Shown piece by piece: positions 56,001-64,000 of a stretch of DNA of 64,000 bases. The translations under genes and the position numbers were made by a program. Each line of letters opens with the position of its first letter. The stretch's first letter is position 1. The notes below the pieces were generated by a model that was not told the origin of the DNA, ran no database searches, and saw nothing but the letters and a program-made list of their open reading frames with translations. Origin of the DNA: CBDFGK01 sp965247075 (GTDB lineage: Bacteria; Pseudomonadota; Gammaproteobacteria; Pseudomonadales; Halieaceae); the NCBI GenBank assembly GCA_965247075.1, contig CBDFGK010000003.1:992001-1056000 (forward strand), written 5' to 3'.

Positions 56001-56473
56001 GCAATATCGATTAGATTGGATACGAGATTGCGTTCATTCCATCCGCCACGAGGCCGTCGAGTAACAAACCCTTGTGCTTGCAATGCTTCACCAATAACAC
56101 TTACAGGATCATCGCGCCGACCAACAACAGGAACAACGCGCCATCCTTTCGAGCCGGTTGGGAGCGCTTTCCACATAGCATTAGTCAACTTGCGCCCAAA
56201 AACTTTTGCCGCTTCCTTCTGAAGCTCAAAATTGCCATTGAGCAAAGCGCTTAGAGCAATAGCAAGGCTCGATTTACCACTACCATAAGGCCCTGTCCAT
56301 GTAAACGCACCCTGCCCTGTTTCAGAAACATGTTTTGCCATCGACAACAAAATGTCTGCTGACGATTTGGGGCAAATGAATCCATCTAGCGCGTTCTTGT
56401 CACCTAAGTCAGTGTCGATACGTATAGATTTTTGAAAACGCCGCACAATGCGGACACGATCAACAAGAAGCAT
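53069..56473 (-). CDS. sspC: phosphorothioation ATPase SspC
   Basis: A 1134-residue P-loop ATPase. Walker A is TGPYGSGKSS (60-69) and Walker B is LILFVDEMG (168-176). The following 950 residues are largely helical and of unknown fold, with a winged-helix-like part possible near 880-900. Directly after a DUF4007 gene and with an SspD and SspA homologue in the locus, it matches SspC, which supplies ATPase activity for single-strand phosphorothioation. The start shares one base with the sspB stop. Large ATPases in BREX and similar loci look alike, but the neighbours favour SspC. Confidence 0.85.
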   Translation of the reverse strand: MLLVDRVRIVRRFQKSIRIDTDLGDKNALDGFICPKSSADILLSMAKHVSETGQGAFTWTGPYGSGKSSLAIALSALLNGNFELQKEAAKVFGRKLTNAMWKALPTGSKGWRVVPVVGRRDDPVSVIGEALQAQGFVTRRPRGGWNERNLVSNLIDIAESKSKTHGGLILFVDEMGKFLEGAAQEGTDVYIFQQLAEAASRSDGRFILVGVLHQSFEEYAHRLSHEMRNEWAKIQGRFIDLPVNTIGEEQIDLISRAIENGRKVAKPNALSTTVSKIVRRDREADVIHLAEILEGCWPLHPVVACLLGPISRRRFGQNQRSIFGFLNSSEPHGFQDYLRFATENDLYEPEKLWDYLRTNLEPSILASPDGHRWALAAEALERCEAIGGDVFHTKLLKTIAVIDLFKERSGLVANFELLKSCFPKVTVKSLKQGLKQLDSWSLTIFKKFLGAHAIFAGSDFDIEQAVTSALEEINEVDFVALKSLAGLQPLLAKRHYHETGAMRWFDVNLMPVHDLLGMAAHYEPKKGVIGQFLLAIPTEGESEDTVRDICRDTARLSDEWDIIVGFSKRSWAIVTLARELLALDKVRNNHPELSGDPVACREVAARLAGLQAQIESELYKAFDRAEWFRKHHKPKLYRQSDLNSLASELADRHFDQCPRLHSELMNRQKPSGSAIAGQNMLLRYMVQNEGEPRLGIKGYPAEGGLFASMLESTGLYVKTDDDEWRFSSPSGDDKNTCRLSPAWDAALEFVKASASGSVAISKIYDIWRKPPFGIKDGLMSVLGVAFILSQREKLAIYREGIFRARFDDVDVEYLAKDAESIQLRWMDIRELSRRLLSDMAEIVRDLDQENALIHLEPIDVARGLVSIFEQLPQWTKGTMRLSANAVQVRDIFKRAQDPNKFLFDDIPALLGDKKVSLSNEKDIHRIVSVVHEGLKELTQAYPSMLHRLRDIMLAELQVPNLSPQSLGELRERAENVRELAGDFRLDAFIGRISQYDGSDGAFEGVASLMANKPPRDWVDPDMDHASIEIADMSQKFLRAETFTRVKGRSEKRHSMAVVVGLEGRPTPFLEEFEVVDTDREAIDELIESVATTLESVDTNSRNIILAALAELSARYMRSENDKKSTKKARKAAHV

Positions 56474-57435
56474 TACGCTGCCTCCCTTCGTTTAGAGTTA
56501 TCATAGTCAATTGAAACAAATTCAAGAGCATTGTCTAATGTGAAGTCCGGATTACGTACGACTTGTTTTAAACCTGCCGTTTCTGACCAACGCAAAAGGC
56601 CGCCTGTTACTTCATCAATATTGGAAAGTCTATCCACAACATCATTTTCATCGAGTTGGAAGACACGTCCCGGTGCTCCCGGTTCATATGTAATAGCTTC
56701 AAACGACAATGTAGACGCGCTCGAAAAACCTAACCAAAATTCAATAAGCGCGTAGACGAAAGCTCCATCCCCCAATGTGGATTTAGGTCCACGGACAAAC
56801 CGAAACCCGTCGCGCTTACTAATTGGCTTTATGAGCCCTAATTCTGTCAATGGTGATTCAAGAGAATCATCGTGCCCTGATTTTTCTGAAGATGGCTGCG
56901 CAGCATAAGTGCGAATAAAACAAGCAACATCACTTTTGAGTGTCGTGTACGCGGCACGCTGCCATTCTTGATCCTTTGCGAGCTGTTCAAGTCGCCTCAC
57001 CAATTGATCGCGTTCAAAAGCAACAGCAGGGTAATAGTTAAAAGCCCAATACCATGTGGTTTTTTTTTGCCACTGCGTTGCTAACTTCCAATGGATTAAC
57101 CATAGGGTGGTTGGATGCTCCATATAAGGATCAAGTCCCTTATCATCAAATAGCAACCGGCCAAATTCTGTTGTAACAACTGTATTTTTTCCTGATGGAT
57201 CTTCAATTATGCCTGCGACCACCGCCCAATGGCGCATCGATGCAACCATATTTTTACCAACACCGAAATGTGCGATAGCATCAACGCCCCAACAGACGGC
57301 TTTGTTGTTTTCTTCATGTTCTGTCTCTGACACACGGTCATATGTCTTTTTTAACCAACCATAGCGTAGCGGGAATGTTTCATGTCCCGAAAATTGAGGA
57401 CGATAGCCTTTTTGATAAATTGGTCCGCGCGCCAT
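56473..57435 (-). CDS. sspB: DUF4007 family protein SspB
   Basis: A 320-residue DUF4007 protein. The start FSGHETFPLRYGWLKK is the family signature, and a DNA-binding winged helix is expected from known SspB structures, where the protein nicks DNA so that sulfur can be inserted. A GGAGAGG Shine-Dalgarno sequence precedes the ATG, inside one of the CTGG-N9-CCAG sites. It shares one base with sspC and is divergent from sspA. Confidence 0.88.
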   Translation of the reverse strand: MARGPIYQKGYRPQFSGHETFPLRYGWLKKTYDRVSETEHEENNKAVCWGVDAIAHFGVGKNMVASMRHWAVVAGIIEDPSGKNTVVTTEFGRLLFDDKGLDPYMEHPTTLWLIHWKLATQWQKKTTWYWAFNYYPAVAFERDQLVRRLEQLAKDQEWQRAAYTTLKSDVACFIRTYAAQPSSEKSGHDDSLESPLTELGLIKPISKRDGFRFVRGPKSTLGDGAFVYALIEFWLGFSSASTLSFEAITYEPGAPGRVFQLDENDVVDRLSNIDEVTGGLLRWSETAGLKQVVRNPDFTLDNALEFVSIDYDNSKRREAA

Positions 57436-57446
57436 GTGTCGCCTCT

Positions 57447-57465
57447 CCTGGATGGTATGTCCAGG
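57447..57465. promoter_or_regulatory. inverted repeat CCTGGA-N7-TCCAGG at the sspB start (site 1)
   Basis: Perfect 6-base arms around 7 bases, containing the core CTGG-N9-CCAG. It covers the sspB Shine-Dalgarno sequence and lies just downstream of a possible leftward -10 box (57471-57476). A bound protein here would block transcription or translation of the ssp operon. Confidence 0.6.
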
Positions 57466-57503
57466 TGACTTTAATACACACAGTATGCTATCGTCAATCG
57501 CAG

Positions 57504-57522
57504 ACTGGGGATCTCTCCCAGT
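57504..57522. promoter_or_regulatory. inverted repeat ACTGGG-N7-CCCAGT between sspB and sspA (site 2)
   Basis: Same geometry as site 1, with the same CTGG-N9-CCAG core, 57 bases to the right. It lies upstream of sspA and just beyond a possible -35 box of the leftward promoter (TTGACG read on the minus strand, 57497-57492). Two identical cores in one divergent promoter region suggest one regulator for both arms of the locus. Confidence 0.6.
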
Positions 57523-57584
57523 TGGAAAAATCCAGAACCATGCTAATTATTTTTGTATAAAATCATATAACACATTGATATATA

Positions 57585-58784
57585 ATGAAAATATTGAATA
57601 CACTATATTTTGATCACCAGGCAAGCACACCATTAGCAAAGCACATTTTATGTGAAATTAGCCCATATTCGAAGGAATTATTCGCGAATCCACATTCCAC
57701 TGATCATTCGCTTGGATGGAAATGTTTGCGCGCAGTTGATAATGCAGCTCAACAGATCGGACAGTTCATCGGGGCAGATACGAACGAGATAATTTTTACG
57801 TCTGGGGCAACTGAGTCAAACAATCTTGCTCTATTAGGACTAGCCAAGCATGCGTATGCCAAGGATAGTAAAAAAAGGAGAATTATTGTTAGCTCAATCG
57901 AGCACAAATGTGTACTGGAGATTGGGAGCGTCCTTGAAGAACAATTTGGATTTCAGATCGAAAAACTTCCGGTAAATAGTGAGGGCCTTATATCGCTTCC
58001 TGGTCTAAAAAATGTTATTGGCGATGACGTACTCGCAGTTTCGATCATGGCTGTGAATAATGAAATCGGAACCATACAGGATATTGAAAGCATCGCTGAA
58101 ATAGTCCACTCTGCTGGAGCCTTGTTTCACTGTGATGCGGCCCAAGCCCCTCTTACAATGGATATGCAATGCTTTGCACGAGATATTGACCTCATAAGTC
58201 TTTCAGGTCATAAAATGTATGCGCCGAAAGGCATTGGCGCTCTTTATATCCGCTATGACCTCCAAGATAAAATTGAACCTCTAATCTATGGCGGCGGACA
58301 GCAGAACGGTCTACGTTCTGGTACGATGCCAACACCTTTATGTGTAGGAATGGGTGCAGCTGCCGAATTTTTTGGGTCCAGACAAGCAGTCGATTCACGC
58401 GAGGAATTGCGTCTAAGTCGCAATCAATTTGTCGATAAACTATTATCGCTAGCATGGCCAATCACACTGAATGGGCCATGCTATAAACACCGGCATCCAG
58501 GAAACGCTAGCATTTGCTTTAGGGGGTTCATAGCACACGATATTCTAGGTGTACTTCAGCCCCTCCTCGCGGCGTCAACTGGCTCAGCTTGTACATCAGG
58601 CATACCTGAGTCTTCTCATGTTCTTAAAGCTATTGGCTTGGCGAGTGATGAATCAGACGCATCAATAAGATTCAGTTTGGGATTTGATACCACCGATGAA
58701 AATATTGATGAAGCAGTGACTCTTATCGATAAAGCGTTGTATAAACTGTCGCGTATATCTGCTGTAGATGGAGGTTACCAATGA
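57585..58784 (+). CDS. sspA: cysteine desulfurase SspA (DndA/IscS-like)
   Basis: A 399-residue class V aminotransferase that strips sulfur from cysteine. The PLP lysine is Lys210 in SGHKMYAPKG, the PLP-stacking His is His107 in SSIEHKC, and the sulfur-carrying Cys is Cys336 in STGSACTSG. It is divergent from sspB and supplies sulfur for DNA modification. A general IscS role is less likely because no isc genes are nearby. The stop overlaps an ATG of a truncated follower. Confidence 0.88.
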   Translation: MKILNTLYFDHQASTPLAKHILCEISPYSKELFANPHSTDHSLGWKCLRAVDNAAQQIGQFIGADTNEIIFTSGATESNNLALLGLAKHAYAKDSKKRRIIVSSIEHKCVLEIGSVLEEQFGFQIEKLPVNSEGLISLPGLKNVIGDDVLAVSIMAVNNEIGTIQDIESIAEIVHSAGALFHCDAAQAPLTMDMQCFARDIDLISLSGHKMYAPKGIGALYIRYDLQDKIEPLIYGGGQQNGLRSGTMPTPLCVGMGAAAEFFGSRQAVDSREELRLSRNQFVDKLLSLAWPITLNGPCYKHRHPGNASICFRGFIAHDILGVLQPLLAASTGSACTSGIPESSHVLKAIGLASDESDASIRFSLGFDTTDENIDEAVTLIDKALYKLSRISAVDGGYQ

Positions 58785-58822
58785 ATTCAAAAAGAAGGAT
58801 TTTTTATTCATACGGTCCGTAA
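58781..58822 (+). pseudogene. 13-codon stub of a gene formerly coupled to sspA
   Basis: An ATG overlaps the sspA TGA (ATGA) and opens MNSKRRIFYSYGP before a stop. Such overlap usually marks a co-translated next gene. Its body is missing, and IS-derived sequence begins soon after, so a gene of the sspA side was probably lost. Confidence 0.35.
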
Positions 58823-59075
58823 GCGCATTTTTCGGCACAATCTTGGGTTTCCTCATGACTCCCGACGGCTCAGATTCTGGCGACCGTTCCCTGGGCGGTG
58901 GCTCAGATATTTTTGGCCCGGATTATGTTCCCAGGAACATAATCCGGCACGAACATCCGGGTGAGCCCCCATAATACTCCAGAGTGCGCACATGGCTTCC
59001 CAGCCAGTCTGGCAGTGACTGGGTCCAGGTCGCCTCGAGCTATGGTTGAATCCGGTGTTTGGGGAGTTGAATAAA
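58823..59075. other. no gene; IS-flanking debris with a perfect 14-base palindrome
   Basis: I see no supportable coding region here. The stretch contains the palindrome at 58918-58947 and a leftward pseudo-frame without family features. It is probably the trace of an older insertion beside the IS256 element. Confidence 0.5.
58918..58947. repeat. perfect 14-base inverted repeat with a 2-base loop
   Basis: CCGGATTATGTTCC, then CA, then GGAACATAATCCGG. All 28 arm bases pair. It would form a tight hairpin in RNA or single-stranded DNA. It could be two abutted IS ends or a recognition site. Confidence 0.85.
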
Positions 59076-60230
59076 AGCGGCGTATCCGGTTGATTTGGTG
59101 TTGCAAGACACTCAAAACAACCAAGAAGATACGCCACTATGAAGAACAGTAATGTGATTGAACCGGGAAGTCCAGATGAGAGTATTGATCCGTTGACGGC
59201 GCTTTTGAGAACAGGTGCCCGGCACCTCAGCCGGCAGACGGTTGATATCGAGTTGCAGGAATTGCTGGGCGAACACGCACAGCGCCGCCTGGAGGACGGT
59301 CGAGCCGGTGTCGTGCGCAATGGCTATCTGCCCGAGCGCGAGATCCAGACTGGCCTCGGACCGGTGACGGTTCAAATACCCAAGGTCAGGGCAAAGACCG
59401 GCGAGCCCGTGACGTTCCACTCGGCGCTGGTGCCGCCGTATGTTCGGAAGAGCCGGTGTGTGGAGGCGGCACTGCCCTGGTTGTACCTGAAGGGTATCTC
59501 CAGTGGTGAGATGGGGCCGGCACTGGAGGTCCTGCTGGGGCCACAGGCCAAAGGGTTGTCAGCCGGCACCGTATCGAGGTTGAAGCGCACCTGGGGGGAA
59601 GAATACCAGGCCTGGTGTAAGGAGCGACTGGACGAGGACCACTGGGTGTATGTGTGGGTAGACGGTATCTACAGTGGCCTGAGAAGTGAGCAATCCAAGC
59701 TCTGCACCCTGGTGGTCATTGGCTCGAATGAGTACGGGGACAAGCGCATACTGGCGATGGAGGACGGTGTTCGAGAGTCGACCCAGAGCTGGCGGGAGGT
59801 GTTGTTACACTTGAAGTCCTGCGGTATGAATGTGCTGAACTGCTTGCTGACGTCATCACAGCCCAAGGCCAAGCAGGCCCTGCACGATATTTGGCAAGCC
59901 GCTACGCGGGAGGATGCTGAAAAGGCCTTTGACCTGTTTCCGGCGACCTATGATGCGAAGTATCCGATCGAGTAACCCGATTGAGTCCACTTTCAGTACC
60001 ATCCGCCACCGGACGAAACGATCAAAAGGCTGCCTGAGCCGCGACGGGATGTTGCACATGATGTTCAAGCTGGGTATGTGTGCACAGGGAAACCGGAAGC
60101 GATTACGCGGCTACAGGTATCTGGAAAAAGTCGTCAGAGGAGTGAAATTCAAAGATGGGATCGAGGTACCAGCCAACGACCGGGCCGCCGCTTGATTTGA
60201 ATCGCTGAACACCACATTTGACCATAGATC
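59076..60230 (+). mobile_element. defective IS256-family element
   Basis: Bounded by similar ends: the left one, read inward on the complement, gives CAACACCAAATCAACCGGAT and the right one gives AACACCACATTTGACCATAG, sharing AACACCA and ACC-AT. Inside lies an IS256-type transposase with internal deletions, so the element cannot move by itself. No target duplication was confirmed. Confidence 0.6.
59139..60195 (+). pseudogene. IS256 family (mutator-type) transposase with two internal deletions
   Basis: The N-terminal half (MKNSNVIEPGSP to about residue 235) is normal, including ALPWLYLKGISSGEM, the catalytic-region VWVDGIYSGLR and VIGSNEYGDKRILAMEDG. After LKSCGMN the usual segment with the second Asp and the WVHKTANVL stretch is absent and the frame resumes at SQPKAKQALHDIW. 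After ATYDAKYP a further segment is lost; a TAA stop lies at 59973-59975 and the C-terminus SNPIESTFSTIRHRTKRSKG continues in another frame to 60195. The enzyme must be inactive. Confidence 0.85.
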
Positions 60231-60480
60231 GTGACCGGGACGATGAGGATCGATCTCGCTAAGTAAAGCGGGGAGTTGCGGGGTATCCCCGCAGATGGGG
60301 GTGCGATGAAAACGCTTAATCGGTTCGAAGCCGCAGAACGGCGGGGATCGTAGCGCCCACGCGGCAATGCCGCATCGGGCACCTGAAGGCGGTTGAACCC
60401 AGGGGGAAGGCCTTCCCCCCACAAAATTAACTAAAACAGCTGGTTATCTCTCTAGATGCTCCCAAGTCACCTTATTCTTG
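60231..60480. other. no gene; remnant sequence between IS256 and the fic promoter
   Basis: No supportable coding region. A GC-rich patch ending in GGGGGAAGGCCTTCCCCCC (about 60401-60419) forms a strong inverted repeat and could be an old IS end or terminator. The last bases carry the TTGACA of the following promoter. Confidence 0.45.
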
Positions 60481-60506
60481 ACACAATAACCTAAAAACAG
60501 TACAAC
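60478..60506 (+). promoter_or_regulatory. probable promoter of the AbiEi-Fic gene
   Basis: A perfect TTGACA at 60478-60483 is followed after 17 bases by TACAAC (4 of 6 matches to TATAAT). The region between and after the boxes is covered by the 24-base direct repeats, so binding there would block RNA polymerase. Confidence 0.5.
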
Positions 60507-60580
60507 TTAATAACCTAGTTTGTGCGCGGCATAATAATCTAGAACTGGCACGACAGAATAACCTGGTAAACGCATGAGAG
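60485..60580. promoter_or_regulatory. four direct repeats at exact 24-base period, likely operators
   Basis: AATAACCTA at 60485 and 60509, AATAATCTA at 60533 and AATAACCTG at 60557. The 9-base core is conserved and the remaining 15 bases of each unit vary. All copies point the same way. They cover the promoter and run to 12 bases before the start codon of the AbiEi-Fic gene, whose N-terminal AbiEi-type winged helix is the likely binder. Confidence 0.75.
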
Positions 60581-60592
60581 CAGGAAAAGATA

Positions 60593-62149
60593 ATGGCAAA
60601 CCCATCGGATAAACTGGCTGAATCCCTGAAAGCTCTAAAGGAGCTTCAGGATAGGGACATTGTCGCCGTCCGCGCTGTTGATCTGAGTCGGACCCATAGG
60701 GAACGCCTGTTAAAAAACGGCTTTTTGCAGAAAGTAATGAAAGGTTGGTATGTCCCGTCCGACCCCGAAGAACAACAGGGCGAGAGCACAGGATGGTATG
60801 CCTCGTTCTGGGATTTCTGCGCTGCCTACCTGGAGCAGCGTTTTGGAAAGGAATGGTGTCTCTCACCCGAGCAGTCTCTATTCCTCCATGCCGGAAACCG
60901 GCCAGTGCCGCAACAACTTCTGGTACGCGCTCCTAAAGGCGGCAACAAGCCAACTAACCTGCCGCACAATACGTCGCTAATGGACGTAAAGCTTGACCTG
61001 CCCGAAGAACAGTACCGCGAGCAGAGCGATAAGTTACGCATCTACACTCTACCGGCATCACTGGTATTTACCGGCCCTGGGCTGTTCCGACAGAACTCTA
61101 TGGACGCACGTGCCGCACTGGCAATGATTCAGGACGCGTCCGATGTGCTTGCCATCCTACTCGATGGCGGCCATAGCAGAATTGCGGGCCGACTTGCAGG
61201 AGCATTCCGCAATATAGGCCGTGACAAGATCGCCAACGAGATCATCGTTACAATGAAAAAAGCCGGTTATGGCGTGCGGGAAAATGATCCGTTTGAAGAG
61301 AAAGCACCTTTTGCTATAGGAACACGCGAGCCCTCCCCTTACGTCACACGTGTGAAATTGATGTGGCACGCCATGCGTGAGGAAGTAATAAATATCTTTC
61401 CCGAGGCTCCAAAAAAGAAAACAAACATTGACGCTTACATTAGGCATGTCGAGAAAATCTATGTAACAGATGCCTATCACTCACTATCAATTGAAGGCTA
61501 CCGGGTAAGTGCAGAACTCATTGAACGTGTGCGATCCGGTGCATGGAACCCGGACAATAATAAACAAGATCGTGAGCAAACCAACGCACTTGCGGCACGC
61601 GGCTATCACGAAGCGTTCGAAGCAGTTACACAGAGTGTAAGAAAAGTCCTTGCTGGGCAGAATGCCGGAGAAGTAGCGGACAATGACCACTCCACGTGGT
61701 ACCGCGAACTTTTTGCGCCGAGTATCACGGCGGGCATCCTCAAAGCTGCTGATCTGGCCGGATATAGAAACGGACCCGTCTTTATCCGCAAATCAATGCA
61801 TGCCCCGCCTTCTCGTGAGGCGGTCAGGGACATGATGCCCCTGCTCTTCGAACTACTAAAAGATGAAACCAATCCGGCTGTTCGCGTCGTGCTGGGACAT
61901 TTCGTGTTTGTTTATATCCACCCTTATAGCGATGGCAATGGCCGCATGGGCAGATTCCTGATGAATGTCATGCTCGCATCAGGCGGCTATCCATGGACAA
62001 TCATCCCCGTCCAAAAACGTGATGACTACATGCCATCACTGGAAGCAGCGAGCGTCCATCAGGACATTAAACCCCTCACAGAATTGCTCGGAAACCTCGT
62101 CTGCGACAACATCGAAGGAAAGCCAGGCCCCAGGGTTCCTGATGACTGA
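60593..62149 (+). CDS. fused AbiEi-like winged helix and Fic domain protein
   Basis: A 518-residue two-part protein. Residues 1-230 look like the AbiEi antitoxin/regulator: the helix-turn-helix part LSRTHRERLLKNGFLQKVMK, then RGWY-type KGWYVPSD and the later LAGAFRNIGR. Residues 255-518 are a Fic domain with HPYSDGNGRMGR at 443-454 and an S-x-x-x-E-G inhibitory motif at 297-302 (SLSIEG). An AGGA Shine-Dalgarno sequence lies before the ATG. A regulator fused to a Fic enzyme looks like a one-gene toxin-antitoxin or sensing unit. The gene is intact and ends 57 bases before atpC. Confidence 0.9.
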   Translation: MANPSDKLAESLKALKELQDRDIVAVRAVDLSRTHRERLLKNGFLQKVMKGWYVPSDPEEQQGESTGWYASFWDFCAAYLEQRFGKEWCLSPEQSLFLHAGNRPVPQQLLVRAPKGGNKPTNLPHNTSLMDVKLDLPEEQYREQSDKLRIYTLPASLVFTGPGLFRQNSMDARAALAMIQDASDVLAILLDGGHSRIAGRLAGAFRNIGRDKIANEIIVTMKKAGYGVRENDPFEEKAPFAIGTREPSPYVTRVKLMWHAMREEVINIFPEAPKKKTNIDAYIRHVEKIYVTDAYHSLSIEGYRVSAELIERVRSGAWNPDNNKQDREQTNALAARGYHEAFEAVTQSVRKVLAGQNAGEVADNDHSTWYRELFAPSITAGILKAADLAGYRNGPVFIRKSMHAPPSREAVRDMMPLLFELLKDETNPAVRVVLGHFVFVYIHPYSDGNGRMGRFLMNVMLASGGYPWTIIPVQKRDDYMPSLEAASVHQDIKPLTELLGNLVCDNIEGKPGPRVPDD

Positions 62150-62206
62150 TGAGAGGGTAGGGGAGTATGCCCGCAGGCACTGCCGGGCGTTGTACCTTTT
62201 GGCATG

Positions 62207-62635
62207 TTAGCCGCGACCCGCTCTATTTCTCAGCTTCTGCAAGGTTCGCAATTGTGCCGCTGCTTCTGCCAACTGAGCGGATGCCCGACCGTAATCGAAA
62301 TCGCCGGATTGATTGGCCAGCGCGTGCTCCGCGGCCTGGCGCGCTTCCTCTGCTGCAACCTCATCGACATCACCGGCGCGAATCGCCGTATCCGCCAACA
62401 CGGAGACGATGCCTGGCTGAACTTCGAGATAACCACCAGACACGTAGTAAACCTCTTCCTCTCCAGACGGCAGGACAATCCTCACCGGTCCAGGCACCAG
62501 ATCTGTCAACAGCGGCGCGTGCCCGTAGCCAATACCCAGCTCACCCTGTGAACCTGTAGCTACCAGCATCTCCACCATGCCTGAGAAAATCTCCTGCTCG
62601 GCGCTGACGATATCGCAATGTATTGTCATGGGCAT
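62207..62635 (-). CDS. atpC: ATP synthase F1 epsilon subunit
   Basis: A 142-residue subunit of the F1 central stalk. The start [16 protein letters not shown] and the stretch [16 protein letters not shown] are typical, with the C-terminal two-helix region (about 90-140) that inhibits the enzyme. Last gene of the atp operon, 14 bases after atpD. Confidence 0.97.
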   Translation of the reverse strand: MPMTIHCDIVSAEQEIFSGMVEMLVATGSQGELGIGYGHAPLLTDLVPGPVRIVLPSGEEEVYYVSGGYLEVQPGIVSVLADTAIRAGDVDEVAAEEARQAAEHALANQSGDFDYGRASAQLAEAAAQLRTLQKLRNRAGRG

Positions 62636-62649
62636 ACGCTCGGCCTGTT

Positions 62650-64000
<1,351 letters not shown>

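Noticed and set aside
53069..56473. BREX BrxC assignment for the large ATPase
   Set aside because: No pglZ, pglX or brxA/B genes are nearby; a DUF4007 gene directly upstream favours SspC.
60485..60580. Possible short CRISPR array
   Set aside because: Only about 9 bases per 24-base unit are conserved, there are four copies, and no cas gene is near. The position over a promoter fits operators.
62160..62200. Terminator between the Fic gene and atpC
   Set aside because: A GCCCGCAG/CTGCCGGGC stem with a bulge is present, but the T-run is weak and the direction ambiguous.

Overview
The window reads as the chromosome of a gammaproteobacterium related to the Pseudomonadales/Cellvibrionales. The evidence is gene order: gshB-tonB-yqgE-ruvX, pilT, yggS-proC-yggT-metX-metW-DUF4426-rdgB-hemW-trmB, gpmI-envC-ctpA and hisB-hisH-hisA-hisF follow the arrangement familiar from Pseudomonas-like genomes. 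The genus cannot be named from sequence alone. Three accessory blocks interrupt this core. They look richer in A+T than the core and are full of defence genes, broken genes and insertion-sequence remains.

Block 1 (1-5,900) holds a GmrSD-like DUF262/DUF1524 nuclease, a truncated AAA ATPase, two different class II Fic proteins, a small membrane protein, a duplicated scrap of a fic gene and an IS1634-type transposase remnant. The core then runs from 6,064 (nhaA) to the tRNA-Phe gene at 30,153-30,228, and includes rpoH with a perfect CIRCE operator.

Block 2 (about 30,240-36,050) starts right after tRNA-Phe. It carries a restriction-modification set: two divergent adenine methyltransferases of different classes and a phospholipase-D-type nuclease. 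Beyond it lie a damaged acetyltransferase gene and a heavily damaged FAD-oxidase gene. A short core stretch follows: a fused oxidoreductase-SelD, selU, rdgC, a flavoprotein and a glyoxalase.

Block 3 (about 42,500-62,150) lies between the glyoxalase gene and the ATP synthase genes (atpC, atpD). Most of it is one single-strand DNA phosphorothioation locus of the Ssp type. A cysteine desulfurase (SspA) is divergent from a long leftward operon: SspB (DUF4007), SspC (large ATPase), a multi-pass membrane protein, [ISL3 insertion], a SAM methyltransferase, SspD (PAPS-reductase-like), a GIY-YIG-like protein, a DGQHR (DndB-like) protein, a DEAH helicase, a GHKL ATPase and a phospholipase-D-like protein. 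Nearly every pair of neighbours overlaps or sits within a few tens of bases. The last three genes resemble the restriction half of a SspBCD-SspFGH system. The membrane protein, methyltransferase, GIY-YIG and DGQHR proteins are accessory members I cannot assign to a described function. The right edge has a defective IS256 element and a fused AbiEi-Fic protein whose promoter carries four direct repeats at an exact 24-base period.

The points most worth following are the extended ssp operon with its paired CTGG-N9-CCAG sites, the AbiEi-Fic fusion with its periodic operator, the Fic gene with three inverted repeats, the probable ATT start of one methyltransferase, and CIRCE control of rpoH.
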